Part shown: piece after piece, positions 34,811 through 43,844 of the stretch | Layout: each line of letters begins with the position of its first letter | How positions within the stretch are numbered: position 1 is the stretch's first letter | Assembly: GCA_031556065.1 (NCBI GenBank) | Contig: JAVBTR010000005.1 | Coordinates: 1-64,000, forward strand | Origin: JAVBTR01 sp031556065 | GTDB lineage: Bacteria; Bacillota; Clostridia; Christensenellales; Aristaeellaceae | DNA length: 64,000 bases | Reading direction: 5' to 3' | The notes under the pieces: model-generated | What the model was told of the DNA's origin: nothing | Database searches by the model: none | Seen by the model: the letters and a program-made list of their open reading frames with translations, nothing else | Position numbers and translations under genes: made by a program

Positions 34811-36982
34811 ATGGATTTGTTCCACATTTCCCCCATTTCACTGAATAACCAAGACTTGCTTTTGCATGAAACCCTTTTCCACAGCGCTAACGGTTATCTG
34901 GGGGTCCGCGGGGATTTTGAAGAGGGCTACGCTCCCGGCATGCAGTCTGTGCGCGGCCTTTATATCAACGGGTTTTACGACATCGCTCCCATGCCCCAGG
35001 CCGAACCCCTGTATGGCCTTGTAAACGAAAAGCAAACAACACTGAACATCGCCGATGTGCAGGGTTGTCAGATTGAAATCGAAGGCGAAGCCTTTAGTCT
35101 GTTTTCGGGAACGCTGCTGGAATCAGACCGAAGTCTTAATATGGCAAAGGGCGTTTCCGTAAGACGTGCTCTGTGGCGTTCCCCCTTAGGGCACACCGTG
35201 GAAATCGCCATTACCCGCATGGCTTCCTTTGTAAGACCATCGCTTTTTACTATGGATTTTTCCATCACGCCCCAAAATTTTTCCGGCGAAATCATTTTTC
35301 GCTCCATCCACTCCGGGGATGTGCGCAATTTCGCCGATCCCAACGATCCCCGTCTGGCCTCCAGCAGCCACCAGCATTTGTTTGTAGATGAAGCCAGCTG
35401 CGAAAATGGCGTTTCCAAGGTGGTTGCCCATACGGCCCGCTCTGGCCAAAAAGTTTGCACACTGGTCAGGCATACGCTAAACAGCACAGCCAAAGTTTCC
35501 TTAACAGGCGTAACCCATGTAATCCGCGCCGCCCTCACGCAGGGACAAACCTTGCGGATGGTCAAGCACGTTTCCGTTGGCGATACGGTACACCACGGGG
35601 AACAGTTTATTGTCGCCGCTGAAAATGCCCTTGTTGGCGAAATAGATCAATTGTATCAAGAGCAAGCCCAATATCTGCAATTGTTTTTTAAAACCGCCCA
35701 GGTGGAAATCCAGGGAGATGAAGCCCTTAACCGGGCACTAAAATACAATCTTTACCAGCTTCTGCAAAGCGTTACCAAGGATGCAAGCGGCAACATGGCC
35801 GCCAAGGGGCTTTCCGGCGAAGGCTATGAGGGACATTATTTCTGGGATACGGAAATGTATTTGCAACCCTTCTTTCTTTTAACCAAGCCGGAGCTTTGCC
35901 GCAACCTTATCGCCTTCCGCTATAAAACCCTGCCCGCCGCCCGGGAAAACGCAAGGCTTTTGGGCCATAAAGAAGGGGCGCTGTACCCTTGGCGCACCAT
36001 TATGGGCACAGAATGCAGCGGCTATTTTGTTTCGGGTACAGCAGCCTATCATATCAACGGCGCGGTAGGTTACTCCATCGCCCAGTATTACCTGGCCACA
36101 GAGGACGACGCTTTTATGAAGAAAATGGGCGCGGAAATGCTGCTAGAAATCGCCAGGCTTTGGCTTGATGTCGGCAGCTGGTATAATGGCCAGTTCCACA
36201 TTAATTGCGTGACCGGCCCCGATGAATACACCTGTATGGTAAACAATAATTACTATACCAATCTTTTAGCCAGGCATAACCTGCGCTGGGCCGCTAGGTT
36301 CAACCCCGAGCATGCCAGGGCCTTCTTGGAAGCGGCGGAAAAGATGGTGCTGCCTTATGACCCGCAATTGGATATCAATCCCCAGGACGACAGCTTTTTG
36401 CAAAAAGCCAAGTGGGATTTCGATGCCGTTCCAAAGGAAAACCACCCACTGCTGCTCCACTATCATCCCCTGCATCTATACCGCTATCAGGTTTGCAAGC
36501 AGGCAGATACCGTTCTTGCTTATTTTGTGGATGAAGATGCCCAGGCAGAGCAAACCATGGCAAACTCCTACGCTTATTACGAAGCCATCACCACCCACGA
36601 TTCTTCCCTTTCCAGCTGCATTTTCAGCATCATGGCCGCCCGTTTGGGGGAAGTTGAAAAAGCTTACCACTATTTCGGGGACAGCGCTAAAATGGATCTT
36701 GAAAACACCCATCACAACACCAAGGATGGCATTCATACCGCTAACATGGGCGGCAGCTTTATGGCCATTGTTTACGGCTTCGGCGGTCTGCGTCTTAAAG
36801 AAGACGGCCTGCATTTAAGGCCGTCCCTTCCTAAAGAATGGTCGGAATATACCTTCCGTATTACCTATCGTGGCTCCTTAATTGAAGTGACCGTCAATGG
36901 TTCCGGCTGCCATTTAGCTTTGCTGTCCGGCGATAAGCAAACCATTTTTGTCAATGGCAAAGCCATGACGATTGAGCTTTAA
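34811..36982 (+). CDS. GH65 family glucoside phosphorylase (module B)
   Basis: 723 residues, cytosolic. The opening LFHSANGYLGVRGDFEEGY is the GH65 signature, Glu472 in VTGPDEYTCMVNNNYY is the general acid, and KQADTVLAYF marks the late active-site region. It inverts an alpha-glucoside to beta-glucose-1-phosphate. It differs clearly from the module A paralogue, so a different linkage (maltose, nigerose, kojibiose or trehalose type) is likely. The start is ATG 34811 with AAGGAGG 9 nt upstream; an in-frame TTG at 34802 falls in that spacer. It ends 11 nt from the convergent dehydratase gene with no terminator visible. Confidence 0.9.
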   Translation: MDLFHISPISLNNQDLLLHETLFHSANGYLGVRGDFEEGYAPGMQSVRGLYINGFYDIAPMPQAEPLYGLVNEKQTTLNIADVQGCQIEIEGEAFSLFSGTLLESDRSLNMAKGVSVRRALWRSPLGHTVEIAITRMASFVRPSLFTMDFSITPQNFSGEIIFRSIHSGDVRNFADPNDPRLASSSHQHLFVDEASCENGVSKVVAHTARSGQKVCTLVRHTLNSTAKVSLTGVTHVIRAALTQGQTLRMVKHVSVGDTVHHGEQFIVAAENALVGEIDQLYQEQAQYLQLFFKTAQVEIQGDEALNRALKYNLYQLLQSVTKDASGNMAAKGLSGEGYEGHYFWDTEMYLQPFFLLTKPELCRNLIAFRYKTLPAARENARLLGHKEGALYPWRTIMGTECSGYFVSGTAAYHINGAVGYSIAQYYLATEDDAFMKKMGAEMLLEIARLWLDVGSWYNGQFHINCVTGPDEYTCMVNNNYYTNLLARHNLRWAARFNPEHARAFLEAAEKMVLPYDPQLDINPQDDSFLQKAKWDFDAVPKENHPLLLHYHPLHLYRYQVCKQADTVLAYFVDEDAQAEQTMANSYAYYEAITTHDSSLSSCIFSIMAARLGEVEKAYHYFGDSAKMDLENTHHNTKDGIHTANMGGSFMAIVYGFGGLRLKEDGLHLRPSLPKEWSEYTFRITYRGSLIEVTVNGSGCHLALLSGDKQTIFVNGKAMTIEL

Positions 36983-36993
36983 TCCGCTTTGTT

Positions 36994-38907
36994 TTATGCC
37001 ATTAAGGTAGCCTGCTTTGGGGCTGCTTTGGCATTGACTTCCTCCGGCTCATAGAAAGTCGGGATCACGTCATGCAAGGCGTCCACCATGTCCCCCTTGC
37101 TTTCCAGGCAATCTTCCAAAACCTTTAATTTTTCTTCGATCTCACTCCATTCAAAATGCTCGGGCTTGGTCACCATAACCTTATCGACCCCTGTCCTTGT
37201 AACACCCTCCGCATCCAAAATTAATTCCTCATACAATTTTTCCCCCGGCCGAAGCCCTGTGTACACAATCTGAACAGGGGGCTCCTCCGGGTTCCCATAA
37301 AGCATAATCATCCGTTCAGCCAAATCCTTTATCCGTACAGGCTTGCCCATATCCAATACGAACAATTCCCCTCCGGTAGCAATGGCCGCCGCCTGCAAAA
37401 CCAAGCTAGCCGCTTCGGGAATGGTCATAAAATAGCGTATAATGTCCGGATGGGTCAGCGTTACAGGCCCCCCTGTCCGAATCTGTTTTTCGAAGATCGG
37501 CACCACGCTGCCGTGGGAACCCAATACATTGCCAAAACGCACCGCAGTAAACTGGGTGCCGCAGCCCTTATCCTGCAAGGCTTTGATCAGTATTTCCGCC
37601 ATACGCTTGGTGGCGCCCATTACATTCGTCGGGTTCACCGCTTTATCGGTGGAGATCATGACAAACCGTTCCACCCCGTGGTTAATGGCGCATTGCGCCG
37701 TTTTATAGGTACCGAAAACATTGTTTTTTACCGCCTGGTGAGGGCAGCCTTCCATCAGCGGCACATGCTTGTGGGCCGCAGCGTGGATCACGATTTCCGG
37801 GCTGAACAGGCCAAAGACTTCTTCCAGCCTTTGGGGGTCGGTAATGGAGCCAACGCAGAGCTCCAGCGTGTTTTGCACCACTTCGCCATAAATGCCCTTC
37901 AGTTCAAAAAACAAATCGTACATGTAGTTTTCGCTGATATCATACAGCACGATCTTTTTAGGGCCATAGCTCATGATCTGCCGGCACAATTCGGAACCGA
38001 TGGACCCGCCGCCGCCAGTAATCAGCACCACCTTGCCCTTGAACAGCGTCGATACCGCTGCCATATTCAAGTGCTTCTCTTCCCGGCCTAATAAATCCCC
38101 AATGTTCACATCCCGAACCCGGCTTACGGCTGTTTGCCCTGTTTTCACATCGGTAAGGGTGGTAATGGTGCGCAGGCGGCAGCCCGTATCCGCACAGGCC
38201 TCAATCAGCGGTTTCATATCCCCCTTGGGGGTAGCGATGGCGATCACGATATCGTCTATCCGGTATTCCTTGGCCAATTCTTTGACGTTGGCGGTACCAT
38301 ACACTACCGGCACGCTTAAAATGCGGGTGCCCCTTTTTTGCTCGTCATCATCCACGGCAATCACCACATGGCAATCCCCGTAGCGGCCCGCCTGAATATC
38401 CCGGATTACCGTGCTGCCCGCCCATCCGGCACCAACCACCATCACCCGTTTGCCCGAATGTTTGGGGATCAGCACATTGCCGTGGCGTACCTGGTACAGT
38501 ATTCTTCTTAAGAAACGGGAACCGCCTACCAGGCACAGGATCAATAGCCAGCAAAATAAATAAACCGGTCTTGGCATCAGAAAATAATTGTTATTAGGAT
38601 CGTACAGAACAAAGGAAATCAGATATGTTGAAAACGCCCCAACCAGAGAGCTTAGGATGATCTGCACCAGTGAATCAATACTGGCGTAGCGCCAAATCAC
38701 TTTATAAAGTCCGAACAAATGAAAGGCAGCGAAGCACAAAAGAGAAAGCATGGGCGCTGTGTTGCGCACATGTAACAATTGTTCTGCCGGAGCGTGCATA
38801 TCGTAATAAAGCTGGCAGGCCAGCATCATGGCCGCGTTTACCAGAAACACGTCCAGCAGCATAACCCCAATGCTTCTTAACCGATTCAAAAAGGTTTTTT
38901 TCTTCAT
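36994..38907 (-). CDS. Membrane-bound NDP-sugar 4,6-dehydratase (PglF/CapD family)
   Basis: 637 residues. Four N-terminal membrane segments (within about 10-135), a first Rossmann domain (VVGAGWAGSTVI, about 153), then an extended SDR domain with ITGGGGSIGSELC near 292. The catalytic stretch ISTDKAVNPTNVMGATKR has the Asp-Lys pair and Met where ordinary SDRs have Tyr, as known for PglF. It converts UDP-GlcNAc (or similar) to the 4-keto-6-deoxy sugar for surface polysaccharide or glycoprotein glycans. No glycosyltransferase genes adjoin it, which is unusual for this family. Confidence 0.93.
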   Translation of the reverse strand: MKKKTFLNRLRSIGVMLLDVFLVNAAMMLACQLYYDMHAPAEQLLHVRNTAPMLSLLCFAAFHLFGLYKVIWRYASIDSLVQIILSSLVGAFSTYLISFVLYDPNNNYFLMPRPVYLFCWLLILCLVGGSRFLRRILYQVRHGNVLIPKHSGKRVMVVGAGWAGSTVIRDIQAGRYGDCHVVIAVDDDEQKRGTRILSVPVVYGTANVKELAKEYRIDDIVIAIATPKGDMKPLIEACADTGCRLRTITTLTDVKTGQTAVSRVRDVNIGDLLGREEKHLNMAAVSTLFKGKVVLITGGGGSIGSELCRQIMSYGPKKIVLYDISENYMYDLFFELKGIYGEVVQNTLELCVGSITDPQRLEEVFGLFSPEIVIHAAAHKHVPLMEGCPHQAVKNNVFGTYKTAQCAINHGVERFVMISTDKAVNPTNVMGATKRMAEILIKALQDKGCGTQFTAVRFGNVLGSHGSVVPIFEKQIRTGGPVTLTHPDIIRYFMTIPEAASLVLQAAAIATGGELFVLDMGKPVRIKDLAERMIMLYGNPEEPPVQIVYTGLRPGEKLYEELILDAEGVTRTGVDKVMVTKPEHFEWSEIEEKLKVLEDCLESKGDMVDALHDVIPTFYEPEEVNAKAAPKQATLMA

Positions 38908-38941
38908 CTTAACCGCCTATCACAACCATATTTCAGCCTGT

Positions 38942-38947
38942 ATTATA
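38942..38947 (-). promoter_or_regulatory. Extended -10 box for the dehydratase gene
   Basis: Minus strand TATAAT preceded by TGG; the -35 is poor (TTCCAT, 18 nt away). Confidence 0.5.
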
Positions 38948-38987
38948 CCACATACAGCCGCTTTATGGAAACCCGCAAAAAAAGGTT

Positions 38988-39016
38988 TTTACATAAGCGG
39001 CACCGAAATATATTAA
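38988..39016 (+). promoter_or_regulatory. Promoter for the zinc-ribbon membrane protein gene
   Basis: TTTACA (38988-38993), 17 nt, TATTAA (39011-39016). The start codon is 33 nt further on. Confidence 0.55.
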
Positions 39017-39049
39017 GCTGAATCCAATTTGTATGGAGGCCTGTTTTAG

Positions 39050-40828
39050 ATGAAATGCCCCCAATGCGGCCAATGGAACCAAGCATCCTTTACTCGCTGC
39101 TTCAAATGCGGCGAACCGCTCTACACCACCGATGCGGTTCCTTCGCACGGCGTTACCACGCCCGAATGGCAAAAGGAGCTTAAAACCGATAGCCAGCGTA
39201 ACCATATTCATGTGGATGAAGACGGCCAGGTGCAGGAAGTAGCCGATACCCGTGAAGTGCTGGCCACCAGCATGAGCGAGCTGAAACGGCGCAAAATCCG
39301 CGGTGATGCCCACCAGCGGGAATTACGCAAAGAAGCTGCTGCCCGGGGCATGGCTCCTTCTAACCGGGATATTGTTAAGCATACCTCCCGCCAGACCTTC
39401 TTCACCTTCGATGAACGTGACACAGCCACTGTTTCCCGCGTTTCTTCCGCAACGGCGGAGCAAAACCAGCTGCCCATGTTCGACAGCCTGGACGATTCCG
39501 GTTCGGTGGATTATGAGTTTCATCAGTCCGCCGGGCCTTATTACCCCCGTCCCCAGGATGTAAACTATAAAAAAGTCGCAGTCCACCGCATTGGCCTGCG
39601 GCGGGTATTGCGGGTGCTGCTGATTTTGGTTATCATTGCCGGACTAGGCTTTGGGGGCACGGTTGTATACAATCTTATACAAAAGCAGCAGGAAGCGAAA
39701 AAGCAAAAAGCCATGCCGGTTATTACCGCTTCCATGCAGGACGACCTGGCCGCCCATACGATCTTGATTCCGGGAGAGGAAGGCACGTATATCTACATCC
39801 GAGAGCTTCGGCTCACCTACCAAGTCACCGACGGCTTTGCCACTGTGGAAGTGCCCGATCACACATGGTATGACGATTATCAAGAATACCTGCAATCCAC
39901 CATGACGGTCACCCTAACACCCTTTCAAAAAACCGCTTCAGGCCAGCAAAAGCCCATGGATTTGATTACCTACGATATTGAAATTCCCCTGTCGAAAATC
40001 GAGCTGCTTTCCCCGGACGTAACTCGTCTCAACGTATCCACCGCCATGTATACCATTAAATTCCGGGTTCAAGAGAACAGCACGGTTTTTATCAACTCCG
40101 AAAACCTAACCGACATGGTGAACCTGGAAGGCGGCGACGTAACCTATAATGCCACCTTGCAGCCCATAGGGGATAACGTTTTTACCATTTCTGTCAGAAG
40201 CCAGCACTGCCGGGAAAACAAAGTAAGCCTGGTGCTCTACCGCCCGGTTCAGGAAATTCCCCTGGACTTGGCTTCCGATACCTATACAAAAAGCTCTAAA
40301 AAGGAAATGAAGATCACTGCCACCACCCTACCTGGCGCCAAAGTGAACGTCACTTCCCCTCACACCGATTTGAACATTACCGATGTGGATTCCACCGGCT
40401 CCTTCTATTTCTATGCCATATTCGACCACATCGGCTATAACACAGTCACCGTTACGGCCGATTACCCCGGCAAGGCTCAATCTGTTCTGGATTATGAAGT
40501 GTATTATGTGCCCCCGGCTTCGGAATACACCAGCAACGCCTGGGGAGCCAACAGCGACTACCTTGATTTGTTGTCCAACAACGCCCTGCGTGTTAAGCAG
40601 ACCCAGAAATATAAGTGCGTGGGCGCTATCCAATATATTGTTTCTGAAAAACCTCAGATGGCTGTTATGAACGTAGGTACAGGGGATGAAGTCCGTTTAG
40701 TGCTGCTGGAAAACAATACGCGAGATACCTGGGAAGTAGGCAAAACATACGATATTTATGGCGATGCCTATGGCATGTATAACGATATGCCTTGGCTGCA
40801 AGCCCGTTATACCTACAATCCCCGGTAG
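39050..40828 (+). CDS. Zinc-ribbon, single-pass membrane protein with large extracytoplasmic part
   Basis: 592 residues. An N-terminal zinc ribbon (Cys3, Cys6, Cys17, Cys20: MKCPQCG then CFKCG), about 160 charged residues with no clear fold, one membrane segment at about 186-206 (LLILVIIAGLGFGGTVVY), then some 385 extracytoplasmic residues rich in beta strands. These look like two or three Ig-like modules (FRVQENSTVFINSENLT; MKITATTLPGAKVNVTS) and end in a small domain with WEVGKTYDIYGDAYG. The zinc ribbon stays in the cytosol. The overall plan is seen in Clostridia envelope proteins, but I know no function. Its end overlaps the convergent P1 peptidase gene by 16 nt. Confidence 0.8.
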   Translation: MKCPQCGQWNQASFTRCFKCGEPLYTTDAVPSHGVTTPEWQKELKTDSQRNHIHVDEDGQVQEVADTREVLATSMSELKRRKIRGDAHQRELRKEAAARGMAPSNRDIVKHTSRQTFFTFDERDTATVSRVSSATAEQNQLPMFDSLDDSGSVDYEFHQSAGPYYPRPQDVNYKKVAVHRIGLRRVLRVLLILVIIAGLGFGGTVVYNLIQKQQEAKKQKAMPVITASMQDDLAAHTILIPGEEGTYIYIRELRLTYQVTDGFATVEVPDHTWYDDYQEYLQSTMTVTLTPFQKTASGQQKPMDLITYDIEIPLSKIELLSPDVTRLNVSTAMYTIKFRVQENSTVFINSENLTDMVNLEGGDVTYNATLQPIGDNVFTISVRSQHCRENKVSLVLYRPVQEIPLDLASDTYTKSSKKEMKITATTLPGAKVNVTSPHTDLNITDVDSTGSFYFYAIFDHIGYNTVTVTADYPGKAQSVLDYEVYYVPPASEYTSNAWGANSDYLDLLSNNALRVKQTQKYKCVGAIQYIVSEKPQMAVMNVGTGDEVRLVLLENNTRDTWEVGKTYDIYGDAYGMYNDMPWLQARYTYNPR

Positions 40829-41796
40829 TCGTTAAACGCTTGAACCCTGTGGCCGTTAAACCCCACCACGGTTTTAGCCTGATAAAGGGAATTTAAAATT
40901 GCTTCCTCGGTACATTCGCCTATGGCCCTAAAAGGTATGTTCATAAAGCTTTCGTTTAAGACGCGCGTCTCCCGAATGGGGGGTGCGTCGTTTTTAATGA
41001 TATCCGCAGTGGTAAAACCCAACACGATTTCTCCGCTGCCGTGGCCAATGTAAGAACCAAGCCGCGCCATGCCCACCGAGGCCCTTTTAATAATCCGCTT
41101 AAGCTGGCGGTTGGAAAGGGGCAAATCAGTAGCCATGACGATAATAATAGAGCCCTTATCACATTCATCTTCAAGGGTCAGCCTTTCACCTATCTTTTCC
41201 CCATCAATGCACAGGTCTTTTTGATTGCCGTAGTTGCTTTGCACCAAAACCCCAAGGGTGAAGCTTTCCCCACCAATCTCCATTACCCGGGACGCAGAGC
41301 CAATGCCGCCCTTCATTCCATAACAGACCGTGCCCCGGCCCGCGCCCACCGCTCCCTGTTCAAAATGAACACTGGCGGAACGGATGGCTTCGAAGACTTC
41401 CTTTTGCCCCATTGCCCGGTGGCGGATGTCGTTCAAAAAGCTGTCGTTGCACTCCATAACAATGGGGTTTAACGACGGGGGCGCTTCCAGGCCTTCTTCT
41501 TCGCATCGGTTCAATGTATATTGTACTAAAGCATCATGCACCAATCCCACGTTTAAGGTGTTGGTTAAAGCGATGGGCGTTTCAATGGTACCCAGCTCCT
41601 CCACCTGCACAAGTCCCAAGGATTTGCCAAAGCCGTTAATCACAAAGGCCGCACCATTGTGCTTATTGTAAAACAGATTTTCACCAGCCGGCAGCACCAC
41701 CGTTACCCCTGTTTGATGGTTCTTTGTATCGATGGTGGCGTGGCCCACCAAAACGCCTTTCACGTCCGTAATCTGGTTGTTTTTCCCCTTTTCCAT
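40813..41796 (-). CDS. P1 (S58) family aminopeptidase, DmpA-like
   Basis: 327 residues of the self-processing Ntn-type family. KGGIGSASR holds the cleavage point before Ser167, the nucleophile of the small subunit; NxGLVHDAL and ECNDSFLNDIR are family features. Members release N-terminal L- or D-amino acids or beta-amino acids from short peptides. No signal peptide. It is divergent from the oligopeptide transporter operon (145-bp gap), so imported peptides are a sensible substrate. RBS AAAGGGTG before the ATG; no clear promoter seen. Confidence 0.9.
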   Translation of the reverse strand: MEKGKNNQITDVKGVLVGHATIDTKNHQTGVTVVLPAGENLFYNKHNGAAFVINGFGKSLGLVQVEELGTIETPIALTNTLNVGLVHDALVQYTLNRCEEEGLEAPPSLNPIVMECNDSFLNDIRHRAMGQKEVFEAIRSASVHFEQGAVGAGRGTVCYGMKGGIGSASRVMEIGGESFTLGVLVQSNYGNQKDLCIDGEKIGERLTLEDECDKGSIIIVMATDLPLSNRQLKRIIKRASVGMARLGSYIGHGSGEIVLGFTTADIIKNDAPPIRETRVLNESFMNIPFRAIGECTEEAILNSLYQAKTVVGFNGHRVQAFNDYRGL

Positions 41797-41864
41797 GGAA
41801 TCACCCTTTCTGTTATGGTGGTTGTATTCTTTTTGTTTTCGCCTTTTCCTGCATAAATTCTCGG

Positions 41865-41894
41865 TTTACATATGCTAATTGATTATGTTATGAT
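41865..41894 (+). promoter_or_regulatory. Promoter of the oligopeptide transporter operon
   Basis: TTTACA (41865-41870), 18 nt, TATGAT (41889-41894). The RBS AGAAGGAGG is at 41927-41935. Confidence 0.6.
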
Positions 41895-41941
41895 TGATTA
41901 AATTCTATTTTGGTGCTTTTTAATAGAAGGAGGAAAAAAAC

Positions 41942-43771
41942 ATGAGGAAAATCCTATCGTTTGCCCTATGTCTTATCCTAGCGCTATCCCTGCTCGCCCC
42001 GGCAATGGCCGAAGAAGTTTACACCCAACTGTATTCAGGCGAGGTTCCTTCGCTGAATCACCTCAAAGCCTCCCAGCAGCACGAGCATGCTGTGGCCGCC
42101 AATGTGATCGATACCCTGGTGGAATACGATTGCTATGGTAACCTCTTGCCCTCCCTTGCCTTGTCCTGGGAAAGCTCTTCAGATGGCCTGGTATGGACCT
42201 TCAAGCTTCGCGAGAATGTGAAATGGGTAGACTACCAAGGCAATGCCGTAGCCGATCTTACCGCTAACGACTTTGTTTCCGCCGCCAAGTATATCGTAAC
42301 GGCAGCAAACGAAAGTCCTATTTCGAACCAAATGAGCATCCTAAAAAACGCAGAAGCCTATTATAACGGCGAAATCACCGATTTTGCCGAGGTAGGCGTT
42401 AAAGCGCTGGATGATTATACGCTTGAATATACCTTAGAATCCCCCGTTCCCTACTTCCTTTCCACGTTGACCTATACGAACTTCCTGCCCGCTTATGGCC
42501 CCCTTTTGGATGAACTGGGCACGGATTTTGCCACCGCCTGCGATAAAGCGTATTACTGCGGTGCCTATTACGTTGCGGAGTATGAACCCCAGGTTCGCCG
42601 CGTTTACGCAAAGAACACCTTGAACTGGGATGCTGATAATGTTTTTATCGACAAAATTCAGCTGATCTACAACGAACAGTCCGCCACCCTGGCCCCCACC
42701 GCCGTTTTGCGCGATGAAGTGGATTACGCGCTGATCGACACCGATATTTTGGATGATTGGAAGCAGACCAACCCCGATCTGCTGAGCCGGGGCCGCGCCA
42801 TTCCCGACTACAGCTATTTCTACACCTTTAACTTCAGCCCCAAGTTTGACGCTGAATATGAACCGGAAAATTGGCTCATCGCCGTTAACAACTCCAACTT
42901 CCGCCACTCTATCATGAGCGCCTTTGACAGGCAATACGCCATGAGTGCTATGATTCCAGAAGGCGCGGAAAATCTCACCCAAAACAGCATTACCCCCAAG
43001 ACCTTCGCTATTCTTGACGGCGTGGATTACGCTTCCCAGGATGTGTTGACCGCCACCTTACAATATTTCTTCAATCCCGAAAAGGCTCTTGAATATAAGA
43101 CCAAGGCCATTGAAGAACTGACCGCTGCCGGCGCCACCTTCCCCATCAAGCTCGTGCTTGGCTACAAGGGCAGCGATACCGCTTGGGAAAACGAGCAAGT
43201 GCTCTTAAAGCAGCAGATTGAATCTGTACTGGGCACCGATTATATTGAATGCGTGCTGCTTCCCGGCCCCTCCACCGACTTCCTGAACATTACCCGTAAA
43301 GGGGGCTTGTACGGCCTCATGCGCTGCAACTGGGGCGCGGATTATCAAGATCCCGAAACCTTCGCAGAACCCTTTGTCATTAAAAAGGATGCGGAAACTG
43401 GCGAACGCGTAGGCAACAGCTATAACCGCATGGATCTGATGCTGGACTCAGACTTTGAAGAAACCAAGAGCATTTTAAACGCTTATTACGCTACTACAGA
43501 TGCCGCTCGGGCCGAAACAAGCGATATGACCGCCCGTTATGCGAAGTTTGCCCAAGCCGAGGCCATGCTAATCGAAAGCGCCCTGTTTATCCCCTACTAC
43601 ATCAGCCCCGCCGAATACCATGTTTCCAAGCTTAACAGCTACGAAGGCTCCTATGCCTCCTTCGGTATGTCCATCCTCCGCTACAAGGGGCAAAAGCTTT
43701 ATGACCACTTCATTACAGCTGAAGAAGATGCAGCAAACTATGCCGCATGGCAAGCGGGAATGGCCAAATAA
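41942..43771 (+). CDS. oppA: Oligopeptide ABC transporter substrate-binding protein
   Basis: 609 residues, SBP family 5. The signal peptide ends in APAMA before Glu-Glu and again has no lipobox cysteine. LPSLALSWESSSDGLVWTF and LRENVKWVD are the usual family-5 markers near the N-terminus, and KYIVTAANESP the conserved mid stretch. It binds peptides outside the membrane for the permease pair that follows. The gap to oppB holds a strong GNRA-capped hairpin. Confidence 0.93.
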   Translation: MRKILSFALCLILALSLLAPAMAEEVYTQLYSGEVPSLNHLKASQQHEHAVAANVIDTLVEYDCYGNLLPSLALSWESSSDGLVWTFKLRENVKWVDYQGNAVADLTANDFVSAAKYIVTAANESPISNQMSILKNAEAYYNGEITDFAEVGVKALDDYTLEYTLESPVPYFLSTLTYTNFLPAYGPLLDELGTDFATACDKAYYCGAYYVAEYEPQVRRVYAKNTLNWDADNVFIDKIQLIYNEQSATLAPTAVLRDEVDYALIDTDILDDWKQTNPDLLSRGRAIPDYSYFYTFNFSPKFDAEYEPENWLIAVNNSNFRHSIMSAFDRQYAMSAMIPEGAENLTQNSITPKTFAILDGVDYASQDVLTATLQYFFNPEKALEYKTKAIEELTAAGATFPIKLVLGYKGSDTAWENEQVLLKQQIESVLGTDYIECVLLPGPSTDFLNITRKGGLYGLMRCNWGADYQDPETFAEPFVIKKDAETGERVGNSYNRMDLMLDSDFEETKSILNAYYATTDAARAETSDMTARYAKFAQAEAMLIESALFIPYYISPAEYHVSKLNSYEGSYASFGMSILRYKGQKLYDHFITAEEDAANYAAWQAGMAK

Positions 43772-43789
43772 TTAAGTTTCGTTTAAGGG

Positions 43790-43819
43790 GAGGAACCCTA
43801 TGGCAACATAGGGTTCCTC
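43790..43819 (+). terminator. 13-bp hairpin with GCAA tetraloop between oppA and oppB
   Basis: Arms GAGGAACCCTATG (43790-43802) and CATAGGGTTCCTC (43807-43819) pair perfectly around GCAA, a GNRA tetraloop. Only TCT follows, so it should pause or stabilise rather than terminate fully; oppB and the rest depend on passage through it. Confidence 0.75.
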
Positions 43820-43844
43820 TCATGCAAACTAAAGGGGATTCTTG

